From CAG-411 sp045124315 (GTDB lineage Bacteria > Bacillota > Clostridia > Lachnospirales > Lachnospiraceae): a stretch of DNA of 64,000 nucleotides. The position numbers and the translations under genes are program-made. The stretch spans positions 1 to 64,000 of the forward strand of contig JBGVLO010000070.1 of NCBI GenBank assembly GCA_045124315.1, written 5' to 3'. Position 1 is the first letter of the stretch, and the number at the start of each line of letters is the position of its first letter. Under the pieces are notes generated by a model that made no database searches, had not been told where the DNA came from, and saw only the letters and a list, made by a program, of their open reading frames with translations. Below are positions 34,568-43,838 of the stretch, piece after piece.

Positions 34568-36265
34568 ATGAAGAATAAATTGCCATATAAGAAAAAACTG
34601 TATATTCTAGTGGCAGTGATTTTGTGCCTGTGTTATGTGCTAAGTATTACAGGTATGACGTGTATCAATGGTTCATCGATACAAAGTAGCATGACAAACA
34701 AGATAGCAAAGCTGGAGAGTACAATTGCAAGGAAAATGCGAGTGATAGAATCCTCGAACCTTCAGGATCCTCAGTTGAGCGCATATGAAGCAAATTTGGC
34801 CATGGCAGAGATTGCTTTTAGTACAACAGAAGACAATTTTGGCTTGTACTATACCTGCAATGAAGATGGAAAGGTTGTTGCAGAAAACGAGGATGTGGTA
34901 TTTCTAAACTTCCGTCAAAGGATTGATGATGAAGATATGGACACAGTTTTTGTAGACACCTACAAATTTGCAATGTCATTGCGTAAAGTTTTGAACGAAA
35001 CGCAGAAAGAAGAGTTGAGGAACGCATATGAGGCTGTGGAAGAATCCATGGTAGTGGCTGATGGTTACCAGAAGGAGGGGGAATTCTGGCCTGAGGACAT
35101 TTCGGTGATTTGTCCTGCTACAGAAGTGTCGGAAGATACGAAAGTAATAGAGCAAAGTAAGGTTTTACAATGGATTGAAACAGAGAATGTATATATAGAA
35201 TCAAACATGGAAACACAGGATTATGTTTGTGTTTGGGAAACGGAAGTAGCACCAAAGGAAGATTTGACTGGATGGCAGGATGTGTCCCATGACTTTACCA
35301 AGGATTTGGCTGTTTCCAGTGAGTTTTACTATACAGAAGATAATACACTGGTTTCCTTAGCTCAGGAGAAGTTACAATCAGGAACCGAACAGAACAAATC
35401 CAGTTTGTTGGAAGTGACGAGAACCGGCAAAGAAAAGATCGATGTGGGTACAACCGTATCTTATAGTTTTTCGGGAAATCCGTTAAAGATTGCGGTACAA
35501 CAGTTATACCTGGTGTATATTATAACGACCATATTCTACATTCTAATAGCTGTCATTTTATACTCAGTTATGCATATATTATTTTCCAGACAGGAGGAAT
35601 GGGATTGGAGTCAAAAGATGCTTACAAGAGCAATTGCCCATGAGCTAAAGACACCAATCAGCATTATTCAGGGATACTGTGAAGGGTTGCAGTATCAGGA
35701 AGATAAGCAGAGGCAGAAGGAATATTTGGATACCATTACACATGAGACAAAGGAAATGAACCGACTGGTATTGGATATGCTGGAACTATCAAAACTTGAG
35801 ACTACCGGTTATCAGTTGGAGCCGGAAGAAATTGCATTGGGAGAATTGATTCATGCAGTTATGAAACAGTATGATGTGGTCTACCATGAGAAAGAAATCC
35901 AGTTTGCTTTGGAAGGGGATGCTGATGCTTCCTTTACCGCTGATCTATCTTGTATGTACAAGGTGTTGTCTAATTTGATCGGAAACGCAATCAAACATGC
36001 CCCGGAACATGGAGTGATTAAGGTGAGTATTAAGAAACAGAAGGGAAAGCTATTTGTGGGTGTGTTTAATAATGGACCGAAAATTGAGGAAGAAATTCGT
36101 GCGCATATTTGGGATGGATATCATAAAGCCTTGAAAGAGAATAAAGGAAAAATCAGAAGTACAGGATTGGGCTTGACGATCGTGAAATATATGTTGGATA
36201 TGCATGGATTTTCTTATGGCTGTGAGAATAAGCACCCGGGAGTAGAGTTCTGGTTCTCAATTTAA
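34568..36265 (+). CDS. Sensor histidine kinase
   Basis: A 565-aa membrane kinase with two transmembrane segments (about residues 10-30 and 315-340) framing a large ~280-aa extracytoplasmic sensor. The H-box is IAHELKTPISIIQGYCEG, then NLIGNAIKHAPEHG (N-box) and STGLGLTIVKYML (G2). It pairs with the regulator just upstream. The sensor domain is not recognised. A terminator follows at 36295. Confidence 0.92.
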   Translation: MKNKLPYKKKLYILVAVILCLCYVLSITGMTCINGSSIQSSMTNKIAKLESTIARKMRVIESSNLQDPQLSAYEANLAMAEIAFSTTEDNFGLYYTCNEDGKVVAENEDVVFLNFRQRIDDEDMDTVFVDTYKFAMSLRKVLNETQKEELRNAYEAVEESMVVADGYQKEGEFWPEDISVICPATEVSEDTKVIEQSKVLQWIETENVYIESNMETQDYVCVWETEVAPKEDLTGWQDVSHDFTKDLAVSSEFYYTEDNTLVSLAQEKLQSGTEQNKSSLLEVTRTGKEKIDVGTTVSYSFSGNPLKIAVQQLYLVYIITTIFYILIAVILYSVMHILFSRQEEWDWSQKMLTRAIAHELKTPISIIQGYCEGLQYQEDKQRQKEYLDTITHETKEMNRLVLDMLELSKLETTGYQLEPEEIALGELIHAVMKQYDVVYHEKEIQFALEGDADASFTADLSCMYKVLSNLIGNAIKHAPEHGVIKVSIKKQKGKLFVGVFNNGPKIEEEIRAHIWDGYHKALKENKGKIRSTGLGLTIVKYMLDMHGFSYGCENKHPGVEFWFSI

Positions 36266-36294
36266 GGAAGAAAGAACGGGAAGGGAAAATCGGG

Positions 36295-36321
36295 AAACGG
36301 ATTTTTCTTTCCGTTTTTTTT
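36295..36321 (+). terminator. Terminator after the kinase gene
   Basis: AAACGG pairs with CCGTTT, followed by a run of Ts. Confidence 0.7.
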
Positions 36322-36423
36322 CTAAAAGAATGGACAGGAAAACCAAGAGTTTGGTATAGTAGGAATGAGAAAAAAGACACTGAAAGAATAAAATTTTTTA
36401 ATAAAAAAGAAAGGAAAAATAGT

Positions 36424-38427
36424 ATGAAGAAAAATATGAAAAATATTATGGCAGCAGGTTTGGCAGGTGTTTTGTTGGTTGGAGGGATTCCATTGACAAA
36501 TGCAGCGTTTGCGAAAACAAAGTTAAAGGTATCAAGCAATCAAATTACCGTTCAGGTAGGGAAGAAGAAAAGTGTTACCACTAATATGAAAGCAAAGTTT
36601 ACTTCTTCGAATAAGAAAATTGCAACTGTATCCAATGGAAAGACAAAAAAGTGTGTGATCAAAGGAAAGAATCCAGGAAAATGTAGTGTAGTTGTCAAGG
36701 TAAAGAAGTATACGGCAAAAATAAAAGTTACGGTAAAAAAAGCCCAGACAAATGAAACAACCGCATCCCCTGTAGCAACAGCGCAAACTGTACAAACAGC
36801 GACTACAGCACCGGCAGGTACCATTATTCCAACACAACAGGTGGCACCAACGCAACAGGCAACTGTAAACCCTACAGTCGTACCAACTTCCACTGTGGAA
36901 AGTACAGCAAATGTTACATCTACACCTTCTGAAACTGACATTGTTACATTACAGCCAACAACAAATGTTTCCGCGTCACCGAAAGTCTCAGCCCAGCCAG
37001 AGGAGACAAAGGAGGCGGGTTCCCCTGTGCCGACGAATAGTCAGGCAAGTACCACAGAGCCGGAAATGAGCACAGCACCGGAATTGACTACAGGACCAGC
37101 AGTTTCTACGGCACCAGCAGTCTCTACCTCACCAGCAGTCTCTACCTCACCAGTAGTAGCGTCTCCGTCTGCTATCCCAACAGAAGAACCGGTAGAAGAG
37201 AATAGCATTTATCATTCCGTAAATCAGCTTGGATTGAAATTGTTCAACCTTTGTGAAGAGCAAGAGGGAGGAAAGGTACTTTCACCATATAGTATATCTA
37301 CAGCCATGACAGTATTGACCAATGCAGCAGGAGACAATACAAAGACAGAATTAGAACAAATATTGGGAATTGCAGATTGGGAACCGTGGAATGAAGCATA
37401 TAGTACTTACTTTTTAGCACATTCTGATAATGACTATGATCCGGAAGATGAGGGAGACCAGGGAGATGACGAAGACGATGGATATCATTACAAGGAACTA
37501 AACCTACATGACACTACAGTGGTATCTAAGAATTCATTCTGGTGCAATGAGGAAAATTATAGTTTTGATAGTGAAGAACAGGAAGCTTATTTTGAGAAAA
37601 TGCAGGATATGTTTACTATGGAAAAGAAGGTAATGGATTTTGAAAACGGAAATCCAAAGGATCAGATCAATGCTTGGGTGAGTGAGAGTACAAAGGGAAA
37701 AATTCAAAAGCTTTTGTTGGAGGATTTACAAAAAAATGCAAGTTCTGTTTTGGTAAATACCGTTTATTTTAATGGGGATTGGCTGGATACTTTTGATATT
37801 GATTGTACAACAGAAGAAGATTTTTACGGAGATAATGAAACAACAAAAGTGGAAATGATGCGAGGTGAAAAGGAGTACTATCAATATTATGAGGATGAAG
37901 AATTTCAGATGGTTTCTCTTCCATTTTATGATAGAGAATACTGTTTTAATATTTTGATGTCGAAAGATAAGGAAGTGTCAACTCCACAATTGTTTGCAGG
38001 AAAATCAGAGCGGGAACAGGAGAAACTTTTTGAAGAATTGTTATCTTCAGAGGACAGAAAAGTAGTTGTGCATCTTCCAAAATTTGAGTTTGAATATGGT
38101 ACTCTTAGTTTAAAAGAAATGCTGCAGGCACTAGGAATGGAAGATGCATTTTCCGGAAAAGATGCTTATTTCCCTGAAATTCAGGGAGAGAATGCGGAAA
38201 ACTTTTTTGTGGAGGATGTGCTTCATAAAACAAAAATAGAAGTGAAAGAAAGAGGGGTCACTGCGGCAGCAGCCACTGCAATTATTAAGGAAGCAGGTGC
38301 ACTTCCGGGGGAACCAACACCGGAGCCTTATATTTACTTTAATGTGGATCACTCCTTTGTGTATACAATTACCGATTCGGACGGAATGATCTATTTTGTT
38401 GGTCAGGTTTCAGATCTTGTAAAATAA
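36424..38427 (+). CDS. Secreted serpin with N-terminal Ig-like domain
   Basis: A 667-aa exported protein: signal peptide (residues 1-28, NAAFAKT), a lysine-rich Big_2-like domain (LKVSSNQITVQVGKK, NKKIATVSNGK), a Thr/Pro/Ala-rich linker with APAVSTSPAV repeats, then a serpin domain from about residue 260. Serpin marks are NQLGLKLFNL, LSPYSISTAM, LVNTVYFNGDW, LPKFEFEYG and FNVDHSFVYTI. The reactive-loop hinge GVTAAAATA has the small residues needed for inhibition. Counting from E-P17, P1-P1' falls about Gly-Ala in KEAGALPG, suggesting inhibition of elastase-like proteases. An acidic insert lies near residue 345. It may protect the cell from host or microbial proteases. Confidence 0.92.
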   Translation: MKKNMKNIMAAGLAGVLLVGGIPLTNAAFAKTKLKVSSNQITVQVGKKKSVTTNMKAKFTSSNKKIATVSNGKTKKCVIKGKNPGKCSVVVKVKKYTAKIKVTVKKAQTNETTASPVATAQTVQTATTAPAGTIIPTQQVAPTQQATVNPTVVPTSTVESTANVTSTPSETDIVTLQPTTNVSASPKVSAQPEETKEAGSPVPTNSQASTTEPEMSTAPELTTGPAVSTAPAVSTSPAVSTSPVVASPSAIPTEEPVEENSIYHSVNQLGLKLFNLCEEQEGGKVLSPYSISTAMTVLTNAAGDNTKTELEQILGIADWEPWNEAYSTYFLAHSDNDYDPEDEGDQGDDEDDGYHYKELNLHDTTVVSKNSFWCNEENYSFDSEEQEAYFEKMQDMFTMEKKVMDFENGNPKDQINAWVSESTKGKIQKLLLEDLQKNASSVLVNTVYFNGDWLDTFDIDCTTEEDFYGDNETTKVEMMRGEKEYYQYYEDEEFQMVSLPFYDREYCFNILMSKDKEVSTPQLFAGKSEREQEKLFEELLSSEDRKVVVHLPKFEFEYGTLSLKEMLQALGMEDAFSGKDAYFPEIQGENAENFFVEDVLHKTKIEVKERGVTAAAATAIIKEAGALPGEPTPEPYIYFNVDHSFVYTITDSDGMIYFVGQVSDLVK

Positions 38428-38447
38428 ATGAAATTTGATTGAGGCTG

Positions 38448-38528
38448 TCGCACTAAGCAAAAAGATACATGATATAGCAATAATCAACAAACACATATCT
38501 ATATCCTGTAGAAAATATCTTAGTGCGA
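38448..38528. repeat. Imperfect palindrome after the serpin gene
   Basis: TCGCACTAAG pairs with CTTAGTGCGA, with further inner pairing (GATATAG/CTATATC). It may terminate serpin transcription or be a small palindromic element. Confidence 0.6.
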
Positions 38529-38538
38529 TGGTAAAAAA

Positions 38539-38614
38539 ATGATACCTACGAATAGCTACGATGGATCAGCTCCCGCAATTCATGTGGGTTAAGAACTTTT
38601 GATCTTGGTATCAT
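38539..38614 (+). repeat. ATGATACC-family element, complete copy
   Basis: A 76-base element with ATGATACC and GGTATCAT ends, clearly related to 32413-32490. Confidence 0.75.
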
Positions 38615-38665
38615 GAAATTGGATTAAGAAACTCTGGATATTTGTGGTAGAAAGGAAGAAAAAAC

Positions 38666-39526
38666 ATGGAAATGAACCGATGCAAAGAGATTGAAAGAAG
38701 TATCATAAAGAGATATAGAAAATCAATTTGGAGACCATTTATCCGTGGTATTCAGGAATATGATATGATCCAGGATGGAGATAAGATTGCAGTTTGTATC
38801 TCCGGCGGAAAGGATTCTATGCTCTTGGCGAAACTGATGCAGGAGGTTCAGCGACATGGAAAAATGGATTTCGAATTAAAATTTCTCTCCATGGATCCAG
38901 GGTATAATGAAAAGAATCGACAAAAATTATTGAGCAATGCAGAACTTTTAAATGTTCCATTGGAAACATTTCATACCGATATTTTTGATATTGTACATGA
39001 AGTGGATGGTAACCCATGTTATCTTTGTGCAAGAATGAGAAGAGGATATTTGTATAAAAATGCACAGGATTTGGGGTGCAATAAGATTGCGCTGGGACAT
39101 CATTTTGATGATGTGATCGAGACAATCCTTATGGGGATGATGTATGGTGGGCAGATTCAGACCATGATGCCAAAATTGCACAGTACCAATTTTGAAGGCA
39201 TGGAATTGATCCGACCAATGTATTTAATTAAAGAAGACGACATTATCACCTGGCGTGACTATAATCAATTAGAATTTTTACAATGTGCCTGCCGATTTAC
39301 CGAATCGATTTCTGAAAGTGGAGATGGAGTAGGGGAATCCAAACGTCAAGAGATGAAAGAATTAATCAAAAAGCTGAGAGCCACCAGTGAAGTCATAGAC
39401 CGCAATATTTTTCGAAGTGTGCATGATGTAAATTTGGATACACTAATTGGATATCATCGGGGAAACGATAGCTATAATTTCCTGGATGATTATGAGGAGC
39501 GGGGGAAGAAAAAAACTGAGAATTAG
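38666..39526 (+). CDS. ttcA: TtcA-type tRNA 2-thiocytidine biosynthesis protein
   Basis: A 286-aa PP-loop ATPase with the signature CISGGKDSML and the cysteine pair CYLCARMRRG that binds the Fe-S cluster in this family; a third cysteine region CACRFTES lies further on. ALGHHFDDVIET and QTMMPKLHS are typical of TtcA/Ctu1. It thiolates cytidine 32 (TtcA) or a related position in tRNA. AAAGGAAG precedes the ATG. The substrate position is not certain from sequence. Confidence 0.82.
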   Translation: MEMNRCKEIERSIIKRYRKSIWRPFIRGIQEYDMIQDGDKIAVCISGGKDSMLLAKLMQEVQRHGKMDFELKFLSMDPGYNEKNRQKLLSNAELLNVPLETFHTDIFDIVHEVDGNPCYLCARMRRGYLYKNAQDLGCNKIALGHHFDDVIETILMGMMYGGQIQTMMPKLHSTNFEGMELIRPMYLIKEDDIITWRDYNQLEFLQCACRFTESISESGDGVGESKRQEMKELIKKLRATSEVIDRNIFRSVHDVNLDTLIGYHRGNDSYNFLDDYEERGKKKTEN

Positions 39527-39693
39527 TTTTTGACTTTGACTGAGTGAAGGTGATCAAAACTCAATTGTTGCTTTTGAATAGATAATATGTAGTGACCTCA
39601 CATTTGCACTAACGTGGATTTACCTGTAAGATGTAAATTGAAAACACAAACATCGGTAACAGGGATTACCGCATACAAAAGGAGGCCACTATT

Positions 39694-40815
39694 ATGAATT
39701 ATAACACAGTTTACGTTGGAATGGATGTCCATAAAAAAAGTTTTACACTTTGTTGCATGACTCTCGACATGGAAAATGCAAAACATGTCACAAAAGTTGA
39801 TGCTGACTACAAAAACATATTGATTTATCTCGATACCATGCGCGATAAGTTTTATGGTGATGACACCCATTTTATATGCGGTTATGAAGCTGGTTGCCTT
39901 GGTTATACACTGTATCACCAGCTTACGGCAGCTAATGTTGAATGCGTTATTCTTGCACCATCCACAATGACTGTGGAACAGAAGAAAAAACGAATCAAAA
40001 CAGACAAACGCGATGCTGCCAATATCGCCAGATGTCTTGCATATCGTCAATACAGTCCGGTACACATACCTACGGACAAAGAACTACAGATTAAAGAGTT
40101 CATTCGTATGCGAGATGATCATAAACATCAGTTGAAAGGCATCAAGCAACAAATACTCGCATTCTGCCTGAGACACGGACTTCATTGTGACGAAAGTAAA
40201 AGTAATTGGACCATTGCCCACATTAAATGGCTGCGTTCCGTTGAAATTGATCTTTTATATCGCGAAATACTGAACGAGTATCTTGCAACCTACGACCAGC
40301 TGACTGATAAAATTGAACGTTTTGACAATCGCATTCAGGAATTATCAGAAGCAGATGACTACAAAGAAAAGGTGAGCCGGCTACGTTGTCTGAAAGGAAT
40401 TGAAACACATACCGCATTATCCGTAATCGTGGAAGTTGGAGACTTTAACCGTTTTCCTACTGCTGAAAAATTTGCTTCATATCTAGGCCTAACTCCAGGC
40501 GAAGATTCCAGCGGTGACGATCGTAACCGTTTAGGGATCACCAAAGCAGGTAATCAGCATGTGAGACGATTACTGACAGAAGCAGCACAATGCTACAGTC
40601 GTGGAAATTTTGCACAAAAATCAAAGGCATTAAAAGCAAGACAAAAGGGAAATTCGCCAGAGATAATCCAATATGCTGACAAAGCAAGTGAAAGACTTCG
40701 TCGTAAATATGTGCGAATGGTAATGCAGGGTAAAAATGGTAATATAGCAAAAACAGCTATTGCCAGAGAGCTGGCATGTTTTATTTGGGGGATGATGACT
40801 GACAAGATTGCCTGA
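39694..40815 (+). CDS. IS110 family transposase (DEDD recombinase)
   Basis: A 373-aa RNA-guided recombinase of full length. The DEDD residues are in VGMDVHKKSF, GYEAGCLGY and KTDKRDAANIARCL. The C-terminal Transposase_20 domain has SYLGLTPGEDSSG, with the catalytic serine in SSGDDR, and GITKAGNQHVRRLL. GGAGG precedes the ATG. No defect is seen, so the element may be active. Confidence 0.93.
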   Translation: MNYNTVYVGMDVHKKSFTLCCMTLDMENAKHVTKVDADYKNILIYLDTMRDKFYGDDTHFICGYEAGCLGYTLYHQLTAANVECVILAPSTMTVEQKKKRIKTDKRDAANIARCLAYRQYSPVHIPTDKELQIKEFIRMRDDHKHQLKGIKQQILAFCLRHGLHCDESKSNWTIAHIKWLRSVEIDLLYREILNEYLATYDQLTDKIERFDNRIQELSEADDYKEKVSRLRCLKGIETHTALSVIVEVGDFNRFPTAEKFASYLGLTPGEDSSGDDRNRLGITKAGNQHVRRLLTEAAQCYSRGNFAQKSKALKARQKGNSPEIIQYADKASERLRRKYVRMVMQGKNGNIAKTAIARELACFIWGMMTDKIA

Positions 40816-41202
40816 CCTCCCCAGGAACATCGCAACCGTCCGCCACCCTTGACATGGCATGAAATAAATGCAATCAAGGGTGCACCGATGGCGAAGAACT
40901 CAGAAACAGATAATTCTTTTCCATCGAGAAAAGAAGTGTAGCATTTATTTCATCCCCTATCAAGGGCAAGCACCTAGCGGAGTGGCTAGATACACCTCCG
41001 AGGCTCAGAATCTCGAAACAGATAATGAGTATTCGGCTAACGGAAAACAACAATTGCAAACCTGAAGGTATCTTGAAGAGGTTATGGGCCACTTCAAGGT
41101 TCGAGTCATCCACGACGTAACTATGTCGGAGCTAATGTTACGGTATTATGTTGCATTCGCTATCCACGAGAATAGATATTGGGACTCACGGCGGACCATT
41201 GA
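40816..41202 (+). ncRNA. Candidate bridge (seek) RNA region of the IS110 element
   Basis: About 390 non-coding bases follow the transposase gene inside the element. Stems are visible, for example GCATGAAATAAATGC with GCATTTATTTCATC. In IS1111-type elements the bridge RNA that pairs with donor and target is coded at this end. Assignment is by position and subgroup. Confidence 0.45.
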
Positions 41203-41376
41203 CCTGTAGGTAACCAATCCACGTATATCAGAGTGGCCAATGCCGGGATCTGAAACCCTGACCTTTTCAAAATGCCTTCAGTTTACAAAAGTGTTTCTTG
41301 TAAATCTTGCAAATTTACACTTGACAAGAGGCACTACATATCAGTTATGTATTTTATTATTTATTGAGTTCCCATC

Positions 41377-42123
41377 CTACATATTTGCAGTACTGGTAAA
41401 AATCCAATTCATCAATAAATTATTATCATATAAAAAGCGCAAGAATGCACTTTGATTGATACAACTGTAACATAACTTTCCAAACTCACTTCCACTAAAA
41501 GGAACCAACAATAGGAAGAACAACCATATACTCGCCAAACTTGCCATGGCACCTATAACAGCTCCACCCATTTCACTTATATCGTCGATATACGGAATAT
41601 CATCGATCTTATTTACTAAGAATGCAAACATCCTTAATATGATCTTTACTATAATAAATACCAAAATATATACAAGTGTCTTTATTATAATACAAGCAAT
41701 TTTATCACATAGGTATTTAGAGAACTTTTTCGCAGCCATTTTCCCTGTATTCTCCAATTCATCCGCAACACCTGTAAGCAAAGCTTCTGTCATGGCACCA
41801 GGCAATCCTAACTCTTTTATAAAACCTTCCTGTTGTCGATTGTTCATTTTTTTGTTGTATTTCAGTTCGCCTACTGTTTTTTCTGTGGCATCGTACATTT
41901 TATCTTCTATTCCCATACTTTCATTCACAGAATCCGAAATATACGCCACAATAATTTCACTCCCGCACATCCTGTTTGCCATTACAGGCGCTAACATTCC
42001 TGTAATAGCAAAGCTCAGAATAATTGTAAGCAAAGAATATCCCATTTTGATTAGACCTTTATGATACCCCCGTACTGTCATAAAAATTATAATAAACAGC
42101 ACCACTATTACCAATCCGTTCAT
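41377..42123 (-). CDS. CvpA family membrane protein
   Basis: A 248-aa protein with three to four transmembrane segments: NGLVIVVLFIIIFMTVRGYHKGL (family start), TIILSFAITGMLA, IIIKTLVYILVFIIVKII and ASIWLFFLLLV. This is the CvpA/colicin V production protein fold, in Firmicutes often linked to cell-envelope functions. GGAGAGGG precedes the ATG. It is 15 bases downstream of the gene at 42139, so the two form a minus-strand unit. Confidence 0.8.
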   Translation of the reverse strand: MNGLVIVVLFIIIFMTVRGYHKGLIKMGYSLLTIILSFAITGMLAPVMANRMCGSEIIVAYISDSVNESMGIEDKMYDATEKTVGELKYNKKMNNRQQEGFIKELGLPGAMTEALLTGVADELENTGKMAAKKFSKYLCDKIACIIIKTLVYILVFIIVKIILRMFAFLVNKIDDIPYIDDISEMGGAVIGAMASLASIWLFFLLLVPFSGSEFGKLCYSCINQSAFLRFLYDNNLLMNWIFTSTANM

Positions 42124-42138
42124 TTTCCCTCTCCAAAC

Positions 42139-43338
42139 TTACTCTTCTTTTCGACCAGTTAATCTTACTTCCTGTATTTTTGACCCATTAATCACAATAT
42201 ATTTATCCGAAGCTGGCTCATCGAAGAAGTATGCAGTTGTTTCATCAAAATCACAATTTAACTTCTGACTTCCCCGGAAGCGCAGAATATTTGCTTGCAT
42301 AGATGAATAAAAAATCACTTCTTCTTCTCCTAATTCCACTTTGTCATAAGTGTAATCAATCTCTTTCTCTAATATCTGCTTCCCATTCAAATTATAGACA
42401 ATCAACTTATATGCTTTCTCAAATTTACCATTGTTTTCCACAATCACTCCAATATATTTTGAGTTATAGCATACGCTTCGTATATTTTCATTAAATTCAA
42501 TTTTACATACATCCTCCGGTGTATCCTTCATGTTGTATAGATAAAATCCACTTTTTCCAAATGCACAAACCGTATTGGAATTCAAAAACTGCACATCTGC
42601 AATAATATTTTGTTCCATTGGTCTAGAGCCTACAATTCGATCCACTTTATTTTTCCCTGTAACAGAGAAATTATAAAAATTCAAGCTACTGGATATAACA
42701 CCACCGGCTATATTTACGTAGCTGGTAACCAATCGCTGCCCATCTTCAGACAAAGCAATCCCTACCGGATACCCGTCACTATCCGTACTTGTAGCTATGG
42801 ATACCTTAAGTTGTTCCACAATGTCATACGGGTCATATATATTTATTTTTGCCTCATCATCCTGCTGTAGGGTTACTGCTACCACACCCTGGTCCGCAAT
42901 GCTAACCTGTTCAATTTCTGCATCAACTTTAATTTGCACTGCATCTTTTTTTTCATTGAACACACTAAACTGCTTGCCACCTTGATCTGCTACAACAACA
43001 TAATCTCCACAGGCTACTGCAATTGGATTCTGATATTCATAACTTCCATTCCAAATAATCTCACCATTGGCAGTAAGCATGGAAGCCCCATCTTTGCTAT
43101 ATTTGATCAACTTACCTTTATGATACAGATATTTTGCACTGTTGCTATCCATTCGTTCTATTTCATTGACAACTGTGTAACCATTATAAGTTCGGTTCAT
43201 TTGAAAAAAGACATAAAATAATATAGATCCTATAACGCTAACTGCAACAAACGCTACTGTAATTTTCTGAAGTCGCTTTCTTCTCTTTTTTCTTAATTCA
43301 TATCTTTTTTGTTCGCTTCGTTCTGATAAACTTTCCAT
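42139..43338 (-). CDS. Membrane-anchored repeat (beta-propeller-like) protein, DUF5711-like
   Basis: A 399-aa protein with a basic cytoplasmic start (SEQKRYELRKKRRKRL), one transmembrane segment (VAFVAVSVIGSILFYVFF) and a long extracytoplasmic beta-rich domain with WD/PQQ-like repeats (AVACGDYVVVADQGGKQFSV, GIALSEDGQRLVTSYV). It resembles clostridial DUF5711 proteins. Function unknown. Co-oriented and adjacent to the CvpA-like gene. Confidence 0.7.
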   Translation of the reverse strand: MESLSERSEQKRYELRKKRRKRLQKITVAFVAVSVIGSILFYVFFQMNRTYNGYTVVNEIERMDSNSAKYLYHKGKLIKYSKDGASMLTANGEIIWNGSYEYQNPIAVACGDYVVVADQGGKQFSVFNEKKDAVQIKVDAEIEQVSIADQGVVAVTLQQDDEAKINIYDPYDIVEQLKVSIATSTDSDGYPVGIALSEDGQRLVTSYVNIAGGVISSSLNFYNFSVTGKNKVDRIVGSRPMEQNIIADVQFLNSNTVCAFGKSGFYLYNMKDTPEDVCKIEFNENIRSVCYNSKYIGVIVENNGKFEKAYKLIVYNLNGKQILEKEIDYTYDKVELGEEEVIFYSSMQANILRFRGSQKLNCDFDETTAYFFDEPASDKYIVINGSKIQEVRLTGRKEE

Positions 43339-43371
43339 CTTCTCTCACATCTACCTTCATATTTATTACTA

Positions 43372-43536
43372 CTAGTATGAACCAACCTAAATACCGTAAT
43401 GCTTCGGTGAGAATGCTTTTTTAAGAGTGCCGATGTAAAAACGTAGGTGTAGTGGGCTACGCTGAAGCTTTTACATCTGTGCCATCGAGAAAACAGACCA
43501 ACGAAACATAGTGTTATTTAGAGTAATTCATACTAG
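43372..43536. repeat. 165-bp element with inverted ends
   Basis: CTAGTATGAA (43372) and TTCATACTAG (43536) form perfect inverted ends; inside, GATGTAAAA pairs with TTTTACATC. No coding capacity: MITE-like. It occupies part of the 500-base gap before the LysM gene. Confidence 0.6.
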
Positions 43537-43689
43537 AATTTGTATTTCAATAACCGTGCATAGATAGGATGTAGCTTTCCATTTCCGCCTTGTCCTAAAT
43601 CACTCATTTTAAACACGGACTTTCTATTTATTATATCGTATTTGCATTCCATTGTGAAGATAGCACTCTCTAAAGTTGCTGTTCAAGGG

Positions 43690-43806
43690 TAGGTATTTTC
43701 GGTACTGAAAATACCGTATGAAAGTCTACCTGGTGCAGATTTTGGCAATTTTTCATGTGCAGCATTGCCCAAATCCGTTACAGTTCACATATGTGTGAAC
43801 TGTAAC
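43690..43806. repeat. Long palindromic intergenic repeat, copy B (inverted)
   Basis: Inverse copy of 14563-14700: GGTAGGTATTTTCGGTACTG...AAAGTCTACC, then GCAGCATTGCCCAAATCC and GTTACAGTTC...GAACTGTAAC. Confidence 0.8.
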
Positions 43807-43838
43807 TGCGTCTGTGAATAGCCCCCCCCTCTAAACTT

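Larger units (their letters stand above)
39612..41224 (+). mobile_element. IS110 family element (IS1111-like layout)
   Basis: One transposase gene is framed by related inverted sequences: ACGTGGATTTACCTG at 39612 and CAGGTAACC...AATCCACGT complement at 41203-41224. A short 5' and a long (~390-base) 3' non-coding part flank the gene. Sub-terminal inverted repeats plus a long 3' non-coding part are features of the IS1111 subgroup. The exact ends are not defined. Confidence 0.75.

Noticed and set aside
40950..41130. tRNA-like sequence (GGTTCGAGTC) in the IS110 3' region
   Set aside because: No acceptor or anticodon stem can be formed around it; it is part of the element's non-coding end.
43425..43440. 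Further sigma-28 promoter (GTGCCGATGT)
   Set aside because: No TAAA at the required 15-base spacing; the sequence is part of a palindromic element.
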